From the NCBI RefSeq assembly GCF_001428245.1, contig NZ_LMRV01000028.1, positions 55,288 through 119,287 of the forward strand: a stretch of 64,000 nucleotides of DNA, written 5' to 3'. A model generated the notes under the pieces. It worked only from the letters and a program-made list of their open reading frames with translations, was not told the origin of the DNA and searched no databases. The stretch comes from Paenibacillus sp. Soil522. Its GTDB lineage: Bacteria > Bacillota > Bacilli > Paenibacillales > Paenibacillaceae. Position numbers and translations under genes: made by a program. Below, one piece after another: positions 51,842-60,024 of the stretch (positions are counted from its first letter, which is position 1; every line of letters begins with the position of its first letter).

Positions 51842-52510
51842 TTAATCCGCAATTCCTTGCTTATGAGCATAAATTGCCGCTTGTGTACGGTCATCAACTT
51901 CAAGCTTGTTAAAAATATTCGTAATATGGAATTTTACCGTTTTTACGCCTATAAACAGCTCGTCGGCGATTTCCTGATTGGACCGCCCCTGAGCTACCCG
52001 CTTAAGCACATCCATCTCGCGGTCCGTCAGCTCCTCATGCAGCGGAGCTTGCTCCTTCTGCTTCGGCTGGCGGAAGCGATTCATCATTTTCGCCGCGACC
52101 TGCGATTCCAGCACCGATTGTCCGCGCGCTGCGGCCCGAATCGCATCGGCGATTTCCGTAGCCCGCGACGTTTTCAGCAAATAGCTGAAAGCGCCCGCTT
52201 CAATGACCGGATAAAGCTTGTTGTCATCCAAATAGCTCGTCAATACGATGACCTTACATTCAGGGTAAAGCTCAAGCAGCTTAGCTGTCGTCTCGACGCC
52301 ATCCATGCCGTCCATCACTAAATCCATTAGAACAACGTCTGGTCTGTATGCCTGTGCCAATCGAATGCCGTCCATGCCGTTGCTTGCTTCACCGACAACC
52401 TCGATACCATCCTCAGTGTCCAGCACCGCTGCAAGTCCGATTCGCACCATTTCATGGTCATCGACCAGCAGAACCTTTATCGGCTGACTCAATTGCTCGA
52501 TTGCCTCCAC
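51842..52510 (-). CDS. liaR: NarL/LiaR-type response regulator
   Basis: 222 residues: receiver domain with DDHEMVRIGL, phosphoacceptor D in PDVVLMDLVMDGMDG and K in YLLKTS, and a LuxR-type HTH (LTDREMDVLKRVAQGRSNQE, then IADELFIGVKTVKFHITNIF). Closest in pattern to LiaR/VraR, regulators of the cell-envelope stress response. Its sensor is the gene just upstream (47-base gap). A likely target is the neighbouring psp/lia-like gene group. It converges with mobB, 12 bases apart. Confidence 0.9.
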   Translation of the reverse strand: MEAIEQLSQPIKVLLVDDHEMVRIGLAAVLDTEDGIEVVGEASNGMDGIRLAQAYRPDVVLMDLVMDGMDGVETTAKLLELYPECKVIVLTSYLDDNKLYPVIEAGAFSYLLKTSRATEIADAIRAAARGQSVLESQVAAKMMNRFRQPKQKEQAPLHEELTDREMDVLKRVAQGRSNQEIADELFIGVKTVKFHITNIFNKLEVDDRTQAAIYAHKQGIAD

Positions 52511-52557
52511 ACCTTACACCGCCCTTAGATAATCGTTAAATTTTTCAGTTTCATGGC

Positions 52558-53559
52558 TTATGCTTTCGCGTCCCGCAGTCCATCCGCAGGAACCCAAATA
52601 TGAATAACCGTACCTTCACCTGGCTTCGAAATCATCTGCAACGATCCGCCCAGCTCGTTGATACGCTCTTCCATCGTAAGCAGCCCGTAGGACGTTTTCT
52701 TCTTAGCCTCAAGATCAAACCCAATGCCATTGTCCTGAACACTCATATGCACTTGGCTGCCCACGCGTATCAGCTTAATAACCATACTGTCTGCTTTGGA
52801 ATGCCTAAGTGTATTCGATAATGCCTCCTGCGCTATCCGGAACAAATGATCCTCGGCATTCGGCGGAAGCACTATTGTGTCATCCACCTCGAGCGTGATC
52901 GTCATCGGCACCTTCTGCTTCAGCTCATCCACTAGAACAGTAAGCGCCTGCCCCAAATTTTTACCGTCCAAGTGAACGGGTCGTAGATGAAGCAGCAGAG
53001 CGCGCATTTCCGATTGCGCGACAGCAGCCATTTCTTCTATAAGCTGTACTTGATGCTTAGCCCGCTCCCAATCCCGCTCAATCGTCCTGCTAACGGCCGT
53101 CGCCGTCATCGAGATTGCGAATAGCTGTTGGCTTACCGCATCGTGCAGCTCGCGCGCAAGCCGCTGGCGCTCTTCGATCACAGCCGTAAATTTGACCTTC
53201 TCTGTCCAAATTGGATCGACCTGCTCCTGCTCTGATATTTCATTTTCCGTCGTCTCGCTATTGCTGAGCGTAACGGTAAAGCGGCTTTTTCTTTGCTGCT
53301 CGGTCAGCCGTTTAAGTGATTCCTTCAGCCTTGAGTTTTGCAAATAGCCGTTCAGCGCTGCAGCTGCAAGGCCCGCTCCAACGATGGTCAGCCCGATAAC
53401 CGCCCATTTCCCCTGAAGCGTGAACAGTTCAACGTAACCGATCCCTTGCAGTACGATGACAACCAAGCTAATGATGATAAGCAGCCATAATACCGTTTCC
53501 GTCGCATTGCGCCTGCGGGCCGCATGATTCGGTTGGTTCCCCCTATAGCCCTGCTCCAT
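52558..53559 (-). CDS. liaS: LiaS/VraS-type sensor histidine kinase
   Basis: 333 residues from ATG 53559 (AAGGAA 9 bases upstream; GTG 53568 is too close to it). Two membrane spans near the N-terminus with a very short loop (VLWLLIIISLVVIVLQGIG and KWAVIGLTIVGAGLAAAALN), then HisKA_3 with the phosphoacceptor H in RQRLARELHDAVSQQLFAIS, and an HATPase_c domain (LFRIAQEALSNTLRHSKAD and DNGIGFDLEAKKKTSYGL). The lack of an extracellular sensor domain is typical of intramembrane-sensing LiaS. No LiaF gene follows. Confidence 0.9.
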   Translation of the reverse strand: MEQGYRGNQPNHAARRRNATETVLWLLIIISLVVIVLQGIGYVELFTLQGKWAVIGLTIVGAGLAAAALNGYLQNSRLKESLKRLTEQQRKSRFTVTLSNSETTENEISEQEQVDPIWTEKVKFTAVIEERQRLARELHDAVSQQLFAISMTATAVSRTIERDWERAKHQVQLIEEMAAVAQSEMRALLLHLRPVHLDGKNLGQALTVLVDELKQKVPMTITLEVDDTIVLPPNAEDHLFRIAQEALSNTLRHSKADSMVIKLIRVGSQVHMSVQDNGIGFDLEAKKKTSYGLLTMEERINELGGSLQMISKPGEGTVIHIWVPADGLRDAKA

Positions 53560-53597
53560 ACGGCTCACTTCCTTCTAAGTACTATATTAACCTTTAT

Positions 53598-53612
53598 TTA
53601 CATCATATGTAA
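53598..53612. repeat. 15-bp dyad in the liaS promoter region
   Basis: TTACAT-CAT-ATGTAA, perfect 6-bp arms. It lies 40-55 bases upstream of liaS, next to a possible -10 (TTAATATAG on the minus strand), and could be an operator for a regulator of the two-component genes. Confidence 0.45.
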
Positions 53613-53685
53613 TTAGCAAAAATAAAAAACTGTCACCGTCCGTCGCGCCTCTACTTTCTTATCATTCTAACAAAACACATGAAAG

Positions 53686-53708
53686 AGCAGACCGTTATCC
53701 GGTCCGCT
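53686..53708 (-). terminator. Hairpin ending the psp-like gene group
   Basis: Minus strand: AGCGGACCG pairs with CGGTCTGCT with a 5-base loop (one mismatch), followed by CTTTCATG. The T run is weak; it still marks the likely end of the group before liaS. Confidence 0.6.
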
Positions 53709-53726
53709 TCATCCATTGTCCTTATC

Positions 53727-54434
53727 CTATTCTTCAGTTGAAGACTTCGTTAATGATGTTGTCGGATTCAGCTTGTTCTTCAGCGCTTGCAGCTGCTCAT
53801 CAATCTTAATTTGCTTCTCGGCATCGGCTGCATTAAAGCTGTTTGTCGCGCCGCTGTAAGAGTGAGGCGTGCGGAGAACATCTGCTTCTGCTTCCATTTG
53901 CATAATTTTCTCTTCCATACGGTAGAAGCCGCGTGATGCTGAGCCGCTGTCAATCGTGTGGTTCGCTGTCAATTGCGCCATTTGTTTTTGTGCTTTAGCT
54001 ACTTGAGCACGGGAAGCCAGCTCATTTCGCTTGTTGCGCAGCTGGTAGAACTCTTCCTTCATTGTGTGCAGCTGCTGCATCAATTCCTCTGCTTGCGCCT
54101 TCGACTGTGCATGCAGGTCAACATATTCGGTTACCTTCTGGTCAAAATACAGCTTCTCTTCCAGCAGCTTGCGGGCCAGCTCTTCTTGACCGGCTCTTAG
54201 AGCCGCTTCTGCTTTGGATTCACGATCAGCCGCGCTGCGTATCGTTTCCTCAAGGCGCTGCTTCATGCGGCGCTCATTAGCCATTTGCTTAGCAACGGTA
54301 ACCTCTGCTTGATGAATTTCGGACTCCATGTCCCGCAAATATTGATTCAACATAATGATCGGATCTTCAATTTTATCCAAAGCCTCATTTACCGATGCCT
54401 TCGTCATATCCTTCATGCGTTTGAAAATTCCCAT
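53727..54434 (-). CDS. liaH: PspA/IM30/LiaH-family protein (second copy)
   Basis: 235 residues from ATG 54434, preceded by AGAAGGGAGA. Long coiled coil typical of Psp[21 protein letters not shown], then [20 protein letters not shown] and [18 protein letters not shown]. PspA/LiaH proteins form rings or rods that bind stressed membranes. Last of a four-gene group. The two PspA paralogues here (see 54891-55577) share the family pattern but differ in sequence. Confidence 0.9.
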   Translation of the reverse strand: MGIFKRMKDMTKASVNEALDKIEDPIIMLNQYLRDMESEIHQAEVTVAKQMANERRMKQRLEETIRSAADRESKAEAALRAGQEELARKLLEEKLYFDQKVTEYVDLHAQSKAQAEELMQQLHTMKEEFYQLRNKRNELASRAQVAKAQKQMAQLTANHTIDSGSASRGFYRMEEKIMQMEAEADVLRTPHSYSGATNSFNAADAEKQIKIDEQLQALKNKLNPTTSLTKSSTEE

Positions 54435-54435
54435 A

Positions 54436-54894
54436 TTAAAAATCTCCCTTCTCGTATTTAGCAATTTTGGCTTTCAATTCTTCAATTTCACGACGCAGTG
54501 CTTTCTTCTCCAAATCATCCATCATGCTATCGAATTGTGTTGACGTTGTAGGTTGTGCAGCCGGTCCCGGGGCGCTCCAAGAGCCTGGCGCTTGCGGCGT
54601 GTTTTTGTAGGGGCCGCCAAATTGTGAATGCGCTTGATGGCCAAATCCGGGATTATAGCCTCCGCCATAACCGTTACCGTAGCCGTTTGGGCCAAAGTTA
54701 GAGTAGAGCGGCGGTTCTTTGGGCACAACCAAGCCTGCAATAATATAAATCAGAATAACAGCACCGCTTGTAAAAATAGTTACAACAATAAGTAAAATCC
54801 GCAGCAGTGTCGCATCAACGTTCAACATTTCCGCTAATCCGCCGCAAAGACCGAATAGTTTTTTGTCACGTGAGGATCGATACAGTTTTTTCAA
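54436..54894 (-). CDS. pspC: PspC-domain membrane protein
   Basis: 152 residues from TTG 54894 (AAGG 9 bases upstream, overlapping the previous stop as TTGA); ATG 54903 abuts the ribosome site. PspC domain: [20 protein letters not shown], then a membrane span ([30 protein letters not shown]). A Gly/Asn/Tyr-rich, Pro-rich linker ([20 protein letters not shown]) and a C-terminal coiled coil follow ([20 protein letters not shown]). PspC proteins anchor PspA at the membrane and regulate it. It sits between two pspA genes. Confidence 0.88.
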   Translation of the reverse strand: MKKLYRSSRDKKLFGLCGGLAEMLNVDATLLRILLIVVTIFTSGAVILIYIIAGLVVPKEPPLYSNFGPNGYGNGYGGGYNPGFGHQAHSQFGGPYKNTPQAPGSWSAPGPAAQPTTSTQFDSMMDDLEKKALRREIEELKAKIAKYEKGDF

Positions 54895-55577
54895 GACGAC
54901 CATCCTTCTTTCTCAAGCTTTCGCTTCAACTGCTCAAGCTCCCGTTCTATAACGGATTGTACGGTATTACCTGCTTCCGTTACGAATTCTTGCCCCATTC
55001 TGCGAATGTCGCGCAAGCTCTTCGCTTCATGCTCCATGCCGCTAATACGATCCTCCAGCCTTCTGAATACGGAGCCCGACTGTATGCCTTGCTCACCGAA
55101 CCCGCTGCTGTAGCGGCTGTTCATCCGCTGCTGAAGTCTTAGCGATTCCATGCGGGCCGCATAATATTCACGTTTGTCATATACGGATTGGTATTCGCTG
55201 CGCATCTCGCGCAGCTGCTCTTCAAGATCCAGCGTATTCTGCCTGCTTTGCTCGAACAGCTCACGATATTGGATCGAGCGTTCTTCACAGCTTGCCTTCT
55301 CATGCAAGGCGATTCTTGCCAGCTGCTCTTCGCCCGCTTTCAGTGCAGTCAGCGCTTGATTCTCGCGCCGTTCTTTCTGCTCCTCGGCGAGCAGCCATTG
55401 TGCCTTTAGGTGATTGCTGTGACCCGCGTACTGCTGATACAGCTTCTCGGCCTGTATAATATCTTCTCTTGTCGACCAGAGGAATTGATCGATCATCCGA
55501 ACCGGATCCTCTGCCTTCTCGAGCCGTTCATTTAATGTGGCGACCGTAATGTCGCGCACTCGCTTCATAACACTCAT
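54891..55577 (-). CDS. pspA: PspA/IM30-family protein (first copy)
   Basis: 228 residues: MSVMKRVRDITVATLNERLE, then AEDPVRMIDQFLWSTREDII and QQRMNSRYSSG. Coiled-coil PspA family; the predicted amphipathic N-terminal helix can bind membranes. GGACAAGGA stands upstream. Overlaps pspC by 4 bases. Two PspA homologues with a PspC between them in one operon are the unusual part of this locus. Confidence 0.88.
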   Translation of the reverse strand: MSVMKRVRDITVATLNERLEKAEDPVRMIDQFLWSTREDIIQAEKLYQQYAGHSNHLKAQWLLAEEQKERRENQALTALKAGEEQLARIALHEKASCEERSIQYRELFEQSRQNTLDLEEQLREMRSEYQSVYDKREYYAARMESLRLQQRMNSRYSSGFGEQGIQSGSVFRRLEDRISGMEHEAKSLRDIRRMGQEFVTEAGNTVQSVIERELEQLKRKLEKEGWSS

Positions 55578-55650
55578 TCCTTGTCCTCCTTAACGTTTTG
55601 TGATGCAAAACCGGCTTCTTAGACCCTTGCTATATATTCAATCGCAGCAA

Positions 55651-55947
55651 TTAGTAAACTCTGCGTTTATCCTTCTTGAAGAGGCTCACTCCGGCTGCAA
55701 TTAAGCCGATTGCCAGAAGCAGCAAGATAACGCCGCCGAGCTTGCTAAGAACCATCATCCCGCCGATTACGATAAGTATGCCGCCAATCCATCTCTTGCT
55801 GTTCATCCAACCGACAATACCTAGACCGATTAGTATGAACGGGAGCAAGAATCCGAATATAGCACCGAAATGGATACCGATAAAATTAAGTACCGCGATA
55901 CCGCCAACAATTATGAGCAGTACGCCTAACGCGCTTTTTCCATTCAT
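55651..55947 (-). CDS. LiaI/LiaF-like multi-span membrane protein
   Basis: 98 residues with about four short hydrophobic segments (GVLLIIVGGIAVLNFIGIHF, IFGFLLPFILIGLGIVGW, IGGILIVIGGMMVLSKLG, VILLLLAIGLIAAGVSLF). This matches the LiaI-LiaF-like transmembrane region (DUF5668-type) that sits with PspA/LiaH proteins in Firmicutes. No extracellular LiaF domain is attached. First gene of the psp-like group; GGAG is 12 bases upstream of the ATG with GAGAG closer. Probably a membrane anchor or inhibitor of the stress system. Confidence 0.75.
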   Translation of the reverse strand: MNGKSALGVLLIIVGGIAVLNFIGIHFGAIFGFLLPFILIGLGIVGWMNSKRWIGGILIVIGGMMVLSKLGGVILLLLAIGLIAAGVSLFKKDKRRVY

Positions 55948-56067
55948 CTCTCATTTCAACTCCTTTCAGCATTTAATATATTTCATTTACGTTTATTGCC
56001 TAGCGTGTGTTGCTCTTGCTTATGTACTTAGTTTAGATCAATTTCCCCCTTTCTAAAACGGACCTTC

Positions 56068-56134
56068 GGCGGTTTCTGCACTGGACTTAGGTCGAGTCAG
56101 CAGCCCGCCTCCCGGGGGAAGAGCCAACTTCCCC
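56068..56134 (-). ncRNA. GC-rich structured leader candidate upstream of the psp/lia-like genes
   Basis: The 363-base gap 55948-56310 holds no gene. Read on the minus strand it has a 7-bp perfect hairpin (GGGGAAG, loop TTGGCT, CTTCCCC; 56134-56115) followed by a branched stem, GGCGG (56109-56105) with CCGCC (56072-56068), enclosing a GACT/AGTC stem-loop. Downstream is AAAGGGGG and about 100 bases of AT-rich sequence to the first gene. It matches no riboswitch consensus I can recall; the position points to a 5' leader. Confidence 0.4.
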
Positions 56135-56255
56135 ACTTATTTTCTTCCTCATCCTATTGAGGCGATCCCGTGAGCCTTTTCAATTTGATTGCCGAGTTTC
56201 GTACTGTTTTCACTGCTTGTTAGCGGGCGTTTCGCGCCTGTCATGCAAGCAAGAA

Positions 56256-56286
56256 AAACCCGCGCCTTTTGCAAGACGCGGGCTTT
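56256..56286 (-). terminator. Terminator of the sugar ABC operon
   Basis: Minus strand: AAAGCCCGCG pairs with CGCGGGTTT around TCTTGCAAAAGG, then TTTTTC. About 25 bases past the lipoprotein stop. Confidence 0.85.
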
Positions 56287-56310
56287 CGTTATTTTCGGGA
56301 TCATCCTTGA

Positions 56311-57858
56311 TTACTTGCTTGCAAGAAATTCATCGAATTGCTTTTGCTTTTCAGCTACGACCTTGTCAACGCCTGCATCCTTCAGTTTCGCTTCGTACTC
56401 AGCAAGGATTTTGTCTACGTCCACCGAGCCCGTTTCAAGCGCTCTTTGGTATTGACGGATAACGTTCGCAAGGGCTCCAACCTCAGCTTTTACTGGCTCG
56501 CTGTCAAATACGAAGCCAAGACCAGGAGATACTTTTGCATTTTGGTTAAACTCTTTGAACTTCGCCCACTTGTCCGGGTCCTCAGTATCCCACACATAGT
56601 TCAGGAACTGATTGCCGAACATCCAAGATGCGCCCGGATTATAGTTAGGCGTATTAGCTGTAGCTGTTATAATTTCGCCGGCCCGGGTGTAGTGGTCGCC
56701 TTCGAGACCGAAGTTAAGAATATTGTTGATTTCTTTGTCTGTATGCAGCAGATTAATCAGCATCATTGCACGATCTGGATCTTTGGATGTCGAAGAAATA
56801 CCAAGCATCGAGCCAGCTGTTTCAGAAGTTGCTACTGTTTTTTCTGTCATCATAATTTGAGCCAGCTTGCCGGTCAGGTTAGAAGCGCTTGCAATCTCAG
56901 CATCCTTGCCCGGTTTCATAGGCTCAATAGTCGAGAAGACATTGCCTGCCTTCCAAGCATCGCCTGAAGACACCTGCGTTGTAGCTGCATCAGCGTTGAT
57001 ATAGCCTTTCTTGAAATAATCGCGGGTAAGGTTCAAATATTGCTTGTAGCGTTCAATTTGCTCAATAGGCATTACCTTTACAGAGTTTTGATCGTCCTTC
57101 AGGATTGCGCCTGGAATCGTCGAATCACCAAGGAAGTCGTAGTTAGCGAAGAAGTGAGAATTAAATACTCCTGCTGTTGTGTATAACGGAATCATTTCAG
57201 GCTTTTTCGCCTTTACAACGGCATATACAGCATCCAAATCCTCTGGTGTTTTTACTGCGCTCATATCGATGCCAAGCTCATCGGCAATATCCTTGCGGTA
57301 TACGATACCGCCTGCAGCTGCGAGCTCCTTATTCGTCGGAACGCCGTAGTTTTTACCGCTAATCTTTGCGCCTTCAAGGAATGCAGGGTCAAGGGATTCC
57401 TTAATTCCTTGGCCGTATTTGTCAATTAAGCCCCCAAGCTCAAGGAAAGCTCCTTTGGACACATATTTTGCGTGGCCATTCCATTGTGCTGTGAAAACAA
57501 TGTCTACCTCTTCACGAGAAGCGACCATCAGGTTGATTTTGTCATCCCAAGCGCCCCAATCAATCGGCATAAGATCGATAGTTGCATTGATTTTTTCAGT
57601 AAGCAGCTTATTTAGCGCTTCCTCGATTTTCTTCTCATCGGTTTGAGGCGTACCAGGGAACACTAAAGTTATTTTATAAGGCTTTAAATCAGATTCAGCC
57701 GATGCTCCTTCTGTATCCGCTGGCTTGTTTGTTGCGGCGTTGTCTGTCGTAGACTCTACGTTGTTTTTACCGTTGTTTCCCGAGCATGCCGATACAATCA
57801 ATACGATGGTCAACATCATCAGAAGAAGCATAGATGTCTTTTGTTTAACTTGCTTCAT
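56311..57858 (-). CDS. lplA: Sugar ABC transporter substrate-binding lipoprotein (LplA type, DUF3502)
   Basis: 515 residues. Signal peptide with lipobox LIVSAC, an S/T/N-rich linker, then an extracellular family-1 binding domain beginning KPYKITLVFPGTPQTDEKKI. The ~100 C-terminal residues (AEVGALANVIRQYQRALETG, then VDKILAEYEAKLKDAGVDKV) match DUF3502 of LplA-type proteins, which bind oligosaccharides or polysaccharide fragments. Highest-expressed member expected. A hairpin between the permease and this gene (57900-57912) may favour its mRNA. Start ATG 57858 has GAGGGAGG 7 bases upstream. Confidence 0.9.
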   Translation of the reverse strand: MKQVKQKTSMLLLMMLTIVLIVSACSGNNGKNNVESTTDNAATNKPADTEGASAESDLKPYKITLVFPGTPQTDEKKIEEALNKLLTEKINATIDLMPIDWGAWDDKINLMVASREEVDIVFTAQWNGHAKYVSKGAFLELGGLIDKYGQGIKESLDPAFLEGAKISGKNYGVPTNKELAAAGGIVYRKDIADELGIDMSAVKTPEDLDAVYAVVKAKKPEMIPLYTTAGVFNSHFFANYDFLGDSTIPGAILKDDQNSVKVMPIEQIERYKQYLNLTRDYFKKGYINADAATTQVSSGDAWKAGNVFSTIEPMKPGKDAEIASASNLTGKLAQIMMTEKTVATSETAGSMLGISSTSKDPDRAMMLINLLHTDKEINNILNFGLEGDHYTRAGEIITATANTPNYNPGASWMFGNQFLNYVWDTEDPDKWAKFKEFNQNAKVSPGLGFVFDSEPVKAEVGALANVIRQYQRALETGSVDVDKILAEYEAKLKDAGVDKVVAEKQKQFDEFLASK

Positions 57859-57899
57859 AGCGGGTGGACCTCCCTCAAGATTTAGGTTTATATGCTAAA

Positions 57900-57912
57900 C
57901 CGGCATTGCCGG
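57900..57912 (-). repeat. Intercistronic hairpin between permease and binding-protein genes
   Basis: CCGGC-ATT-GCCGG, 5-bp perfect stem, no T run. Such hairpins before or after binding-protein genes often shift mRNA stability in their favour; the role here is inferred. Confidence 0.4.
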
Positions 57913-57944
57913 CTACAGCCGTAATATAGCTTCTATCGGCGAGA

Positions 57945-58877
57945 TTAACCTTTAACTGCTCCGACAGTCAGCCCTTTCACAAAATACTTTTGAAAGAATG
58001 GATAAGCAAAGATAATTGGACCTATTCCTACAACAACCATCGCCATACGCACCGTCTCGCTCGGAAATTTGAACGTGCCGCCGGCTGCTGTAATGGCTGC
58101 CGCAGCGGTGCTGTTATTGGCTAAAAATTGAATATTAAGCATCGTCTTATACATCAGATATTGAACGGTGATGTTGGCATCCTTCGTAATAAACACCAGA
58201 CTTAGGAACCAGTCATTCCAATAGGTAAGCGTCTGAAACAGCGCTACTGTCGCGAGTACCGGAAGCGATAGCGGCAATACGATTTTGAAAAATATAGTCA
58301 ATTCTCCTGCGCCGTCGATTTTCGCCGACTCAAGCACTGCAGCAGGAATCGTTGTCTGGAAGAACGTACGGATAATGAGGACAAAAAATGCGGCTACAAG
58401 CAGCGGCATAATGAGTGCCATCATCGTATTTTTCAAATCGAGTACCTGAACGTAGACCAGATACCAGGGAACCAAGCCGCCCGAGAACAGCATCGTAAAA
58501 AATACGAAGAAAGTAAAAAACTTGGCATGAGGAAAATCAGATCTTGAGATAGGATACGCATACAACGCCATGATAATCAAGCTAAGCGTCGTTCCGACAA
58601 TAGTAACTAATATTGAGATGCTGTAAGAGCGGAAAATTTGTGTTGCGTCCTTAAATAGGAACTGGTATGCTGCGAAATCAAACTTCGAAGGAATAAATTG
58701 ATACCCGTCTCTAACGACAGCTCCTTCATCGGAAATCGAAACCATAATGATTAAGATCAGCGGTACGATGCAAAGCAATGAATACAAAATGAAAAATACA
58801 TTGATGCCTAGAGAAGCCGGGAGTGACAATTGGTTTTTAGGATTGGACCCGGACGATATTTTCTCGACTGCTTCCAT
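57945..58877 (-). CDS. lplC: Sugar ABC transporter permease (LplC/YtcP type)
   Basis: 310 residues, about six spans (MalG-like family). The ATPase-contact motif EAA is in ESAKIDGAGELTIFFKIVLP; the C-terminus FVKGLTVGAVKG is typical of LplC/YtcP permeases. GGAGGTGATCC precedes the ATG. It pairs with LplB. No ATPase gene is in the operon, so a shared MsmX-type ATPase is expected. Confidence 0.9.
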   Translation of the reverse strand: MEAVEKISSGSNPKNQLSLPASLGINVFFILYSLLCIVPLILIIMVSISDEGAVVRDGYQFIPSKFDFAAYQFLFKDATQIFRSYSISILVTIVGTTLSLIIMALYAYPISRSDFPHAKFFTFFVFFTMLFSGGLVPWYLVYVQVLDLKNTMMALIMPLLVAAFFVLIIRTFFQTTIPAAVLESAKIDGAGELTIFFKIVLPLSLPVLATVALFQTLTYWNDWFLSLVFITKDANITVQYLMYKTMLNIQFLANNSTAAAAITAAGGTFKFPSETVRMAMVVVGIGPIIFAYPFFQKYFVKGLTVGAVKG

Positions 58878-58928
58878 AGGATCACCTCCAAATTTTTTCG
58901 TAGAAATAGCCGCTATGCGATCATAAAA

Positions 58929-59906
58929 CTAAAATAATGCGTTGTCTTTATTAATTCGGCGTACAACCCAGTTCGAAATAAATACTAATGCAAAGCCGAT
59001 GACTGATTGAAGCAGCCCTGCTGCGGACGACAAGCCGATATCTCCGACTGTCAGGAAAGTGCGGTAAACGTAGGTATCAATTACGTTCGTCACCGGGAAC
59101 AATACCCCTGATTCTCTCGGAACCTGGAAGAAGAGCCCAAAATCTGCATTAAATATTTTTCCGATTTGAAGCAAGGTCATAATCGTAATAATAGGCATAA
59201 TAAGTGGAATCGTAATACCCGTCATTTGCTTCCATTTGCTCGCTCCGTCAATCGTAGCAGCCTCGTAATATTCATCATCGATACCAATAATAGCTGCCAT
59301 GTAGATGACGGTAAAATAACCCATGCTTTTCCATGTGTTAACGATCGGCAAAATGTACGGCCACACCTCTTGTGTGAAATACCATTGCACCGGTTCAAGC
59401 CCAAATGCCGGCAGAAGTGATGTATTCAAATATCCGTGTTCATCGCTCAAGAAGCCAAAAACCAAATAACTAATGACGACCATCGACAAGAAATACGGAA
59501 GGAACATAATCGTTTGATGCAGCTTTGCCATAAATCTGCTTCTTATTTCATTGAGCATTATAGCAAATGCAAGCGGGAAAACTAAATTCAAAATAATAAA
59601 TCCCGAGTTATATAGCAGCGTATTTCGTGTAATAATCCATGCATCCGATGTTTTAAACAAATACTCGAAGTTTTGAAGACCGCTCCATGCGCTTCCAAAT
59701 ATGCCGTCCGCATAATTAATGTTTTTGAAAGCGATAATGATCCCGAACATCGGGATGTAATTGTTTAATAACAGCAATGCGATGGCCGGCAGCATCATAA
59801 TGTAGAACATCCAGTATTTACGAAAAATACGGATTTGAGAGATCTTTTTTACTGAGCTTTTTGGAATGTAGGCGGCTGTTACCGCTTCCGACGTATGTTT
59901 CGCCAT
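58929..59906 (-). CDS. lplB: Sugar ABC transporter permease (LplB type)
   Basis: 325 residues from ATG 59906, with GAGGAGGGGG 8 bases upstream; a longer frame to 59981 has no ribosome site and lies in the terminator zone. LplB features: IRIFRKYWMFYIMMLPAIAL at the first span, NINYADGIFGSAWSGLQNFEY, and the EAA loop YYEAATIDGASKWKQMTGITI. Starts the transporter operon; 51 bases to lplC. Preceded by a terminator (59963-59992) that separates it from the regulator genes. Confidence 0.9.
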   Translation of the reverse strand: MAKHTSEAVTAAYIPKSSVKKISQIRIFRKYWMFYIMMLPAIALLLLNNYIPMFGIIIAFKNINYADGIFGSAWSGLQNFEYLFKTSDAWIITRNTLLYNSGFIILNLVFPLAFAIMLNEIRSRFMAKLHQTIMFLPYFLSMVVISYLVFGFLSDEHGYLNTSLLPAFGLEPVQWYFTQEVWPYILPIVNTWKSMGYFTVIYMAAIIGIDDEYYEAATIDGASKWKQMTGITIPLIMPIITIMTLLQIGKIFNADFGLFFQVPRESGVLFPVTNVIDTYVYRTFLTVGDIGLSSAAGLLQSVIGFALVFISNWVVRRINKDNALF

Positions 59907-59962
59907 CGCCTTCCCCCTCCTCTTTCTAAGATTCTGTTTATTTCCTCTTGTCTTAATTGTAT

Positions 59963-59992
59963 AAAAAAAAGACGCCGACATCTGTCGGCGCC
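59963..59992 (-). terminator. Terminator between the yesN-like gene and the ABC operon
   Basis: Minus strand: GGCGCCGACA pairs with TGTCGGCGTC (loop GA), then eight T. Very strong; the sugar operon should need its own promoter or read-through. Confidence 0.93.
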
Positions 59993-60024
59993 GTGACTAT
60001 ATTAACGGTGCTGTGACTTCTAAC

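Noticed and set aside
56040..56170. Known riboswitch (c-di-AMP, cobalamin, T-box, c-di-GMP) before the psp-like genes
   Set aside because: Conserved core sequences of these classes were not found; only the hairpins are supported.
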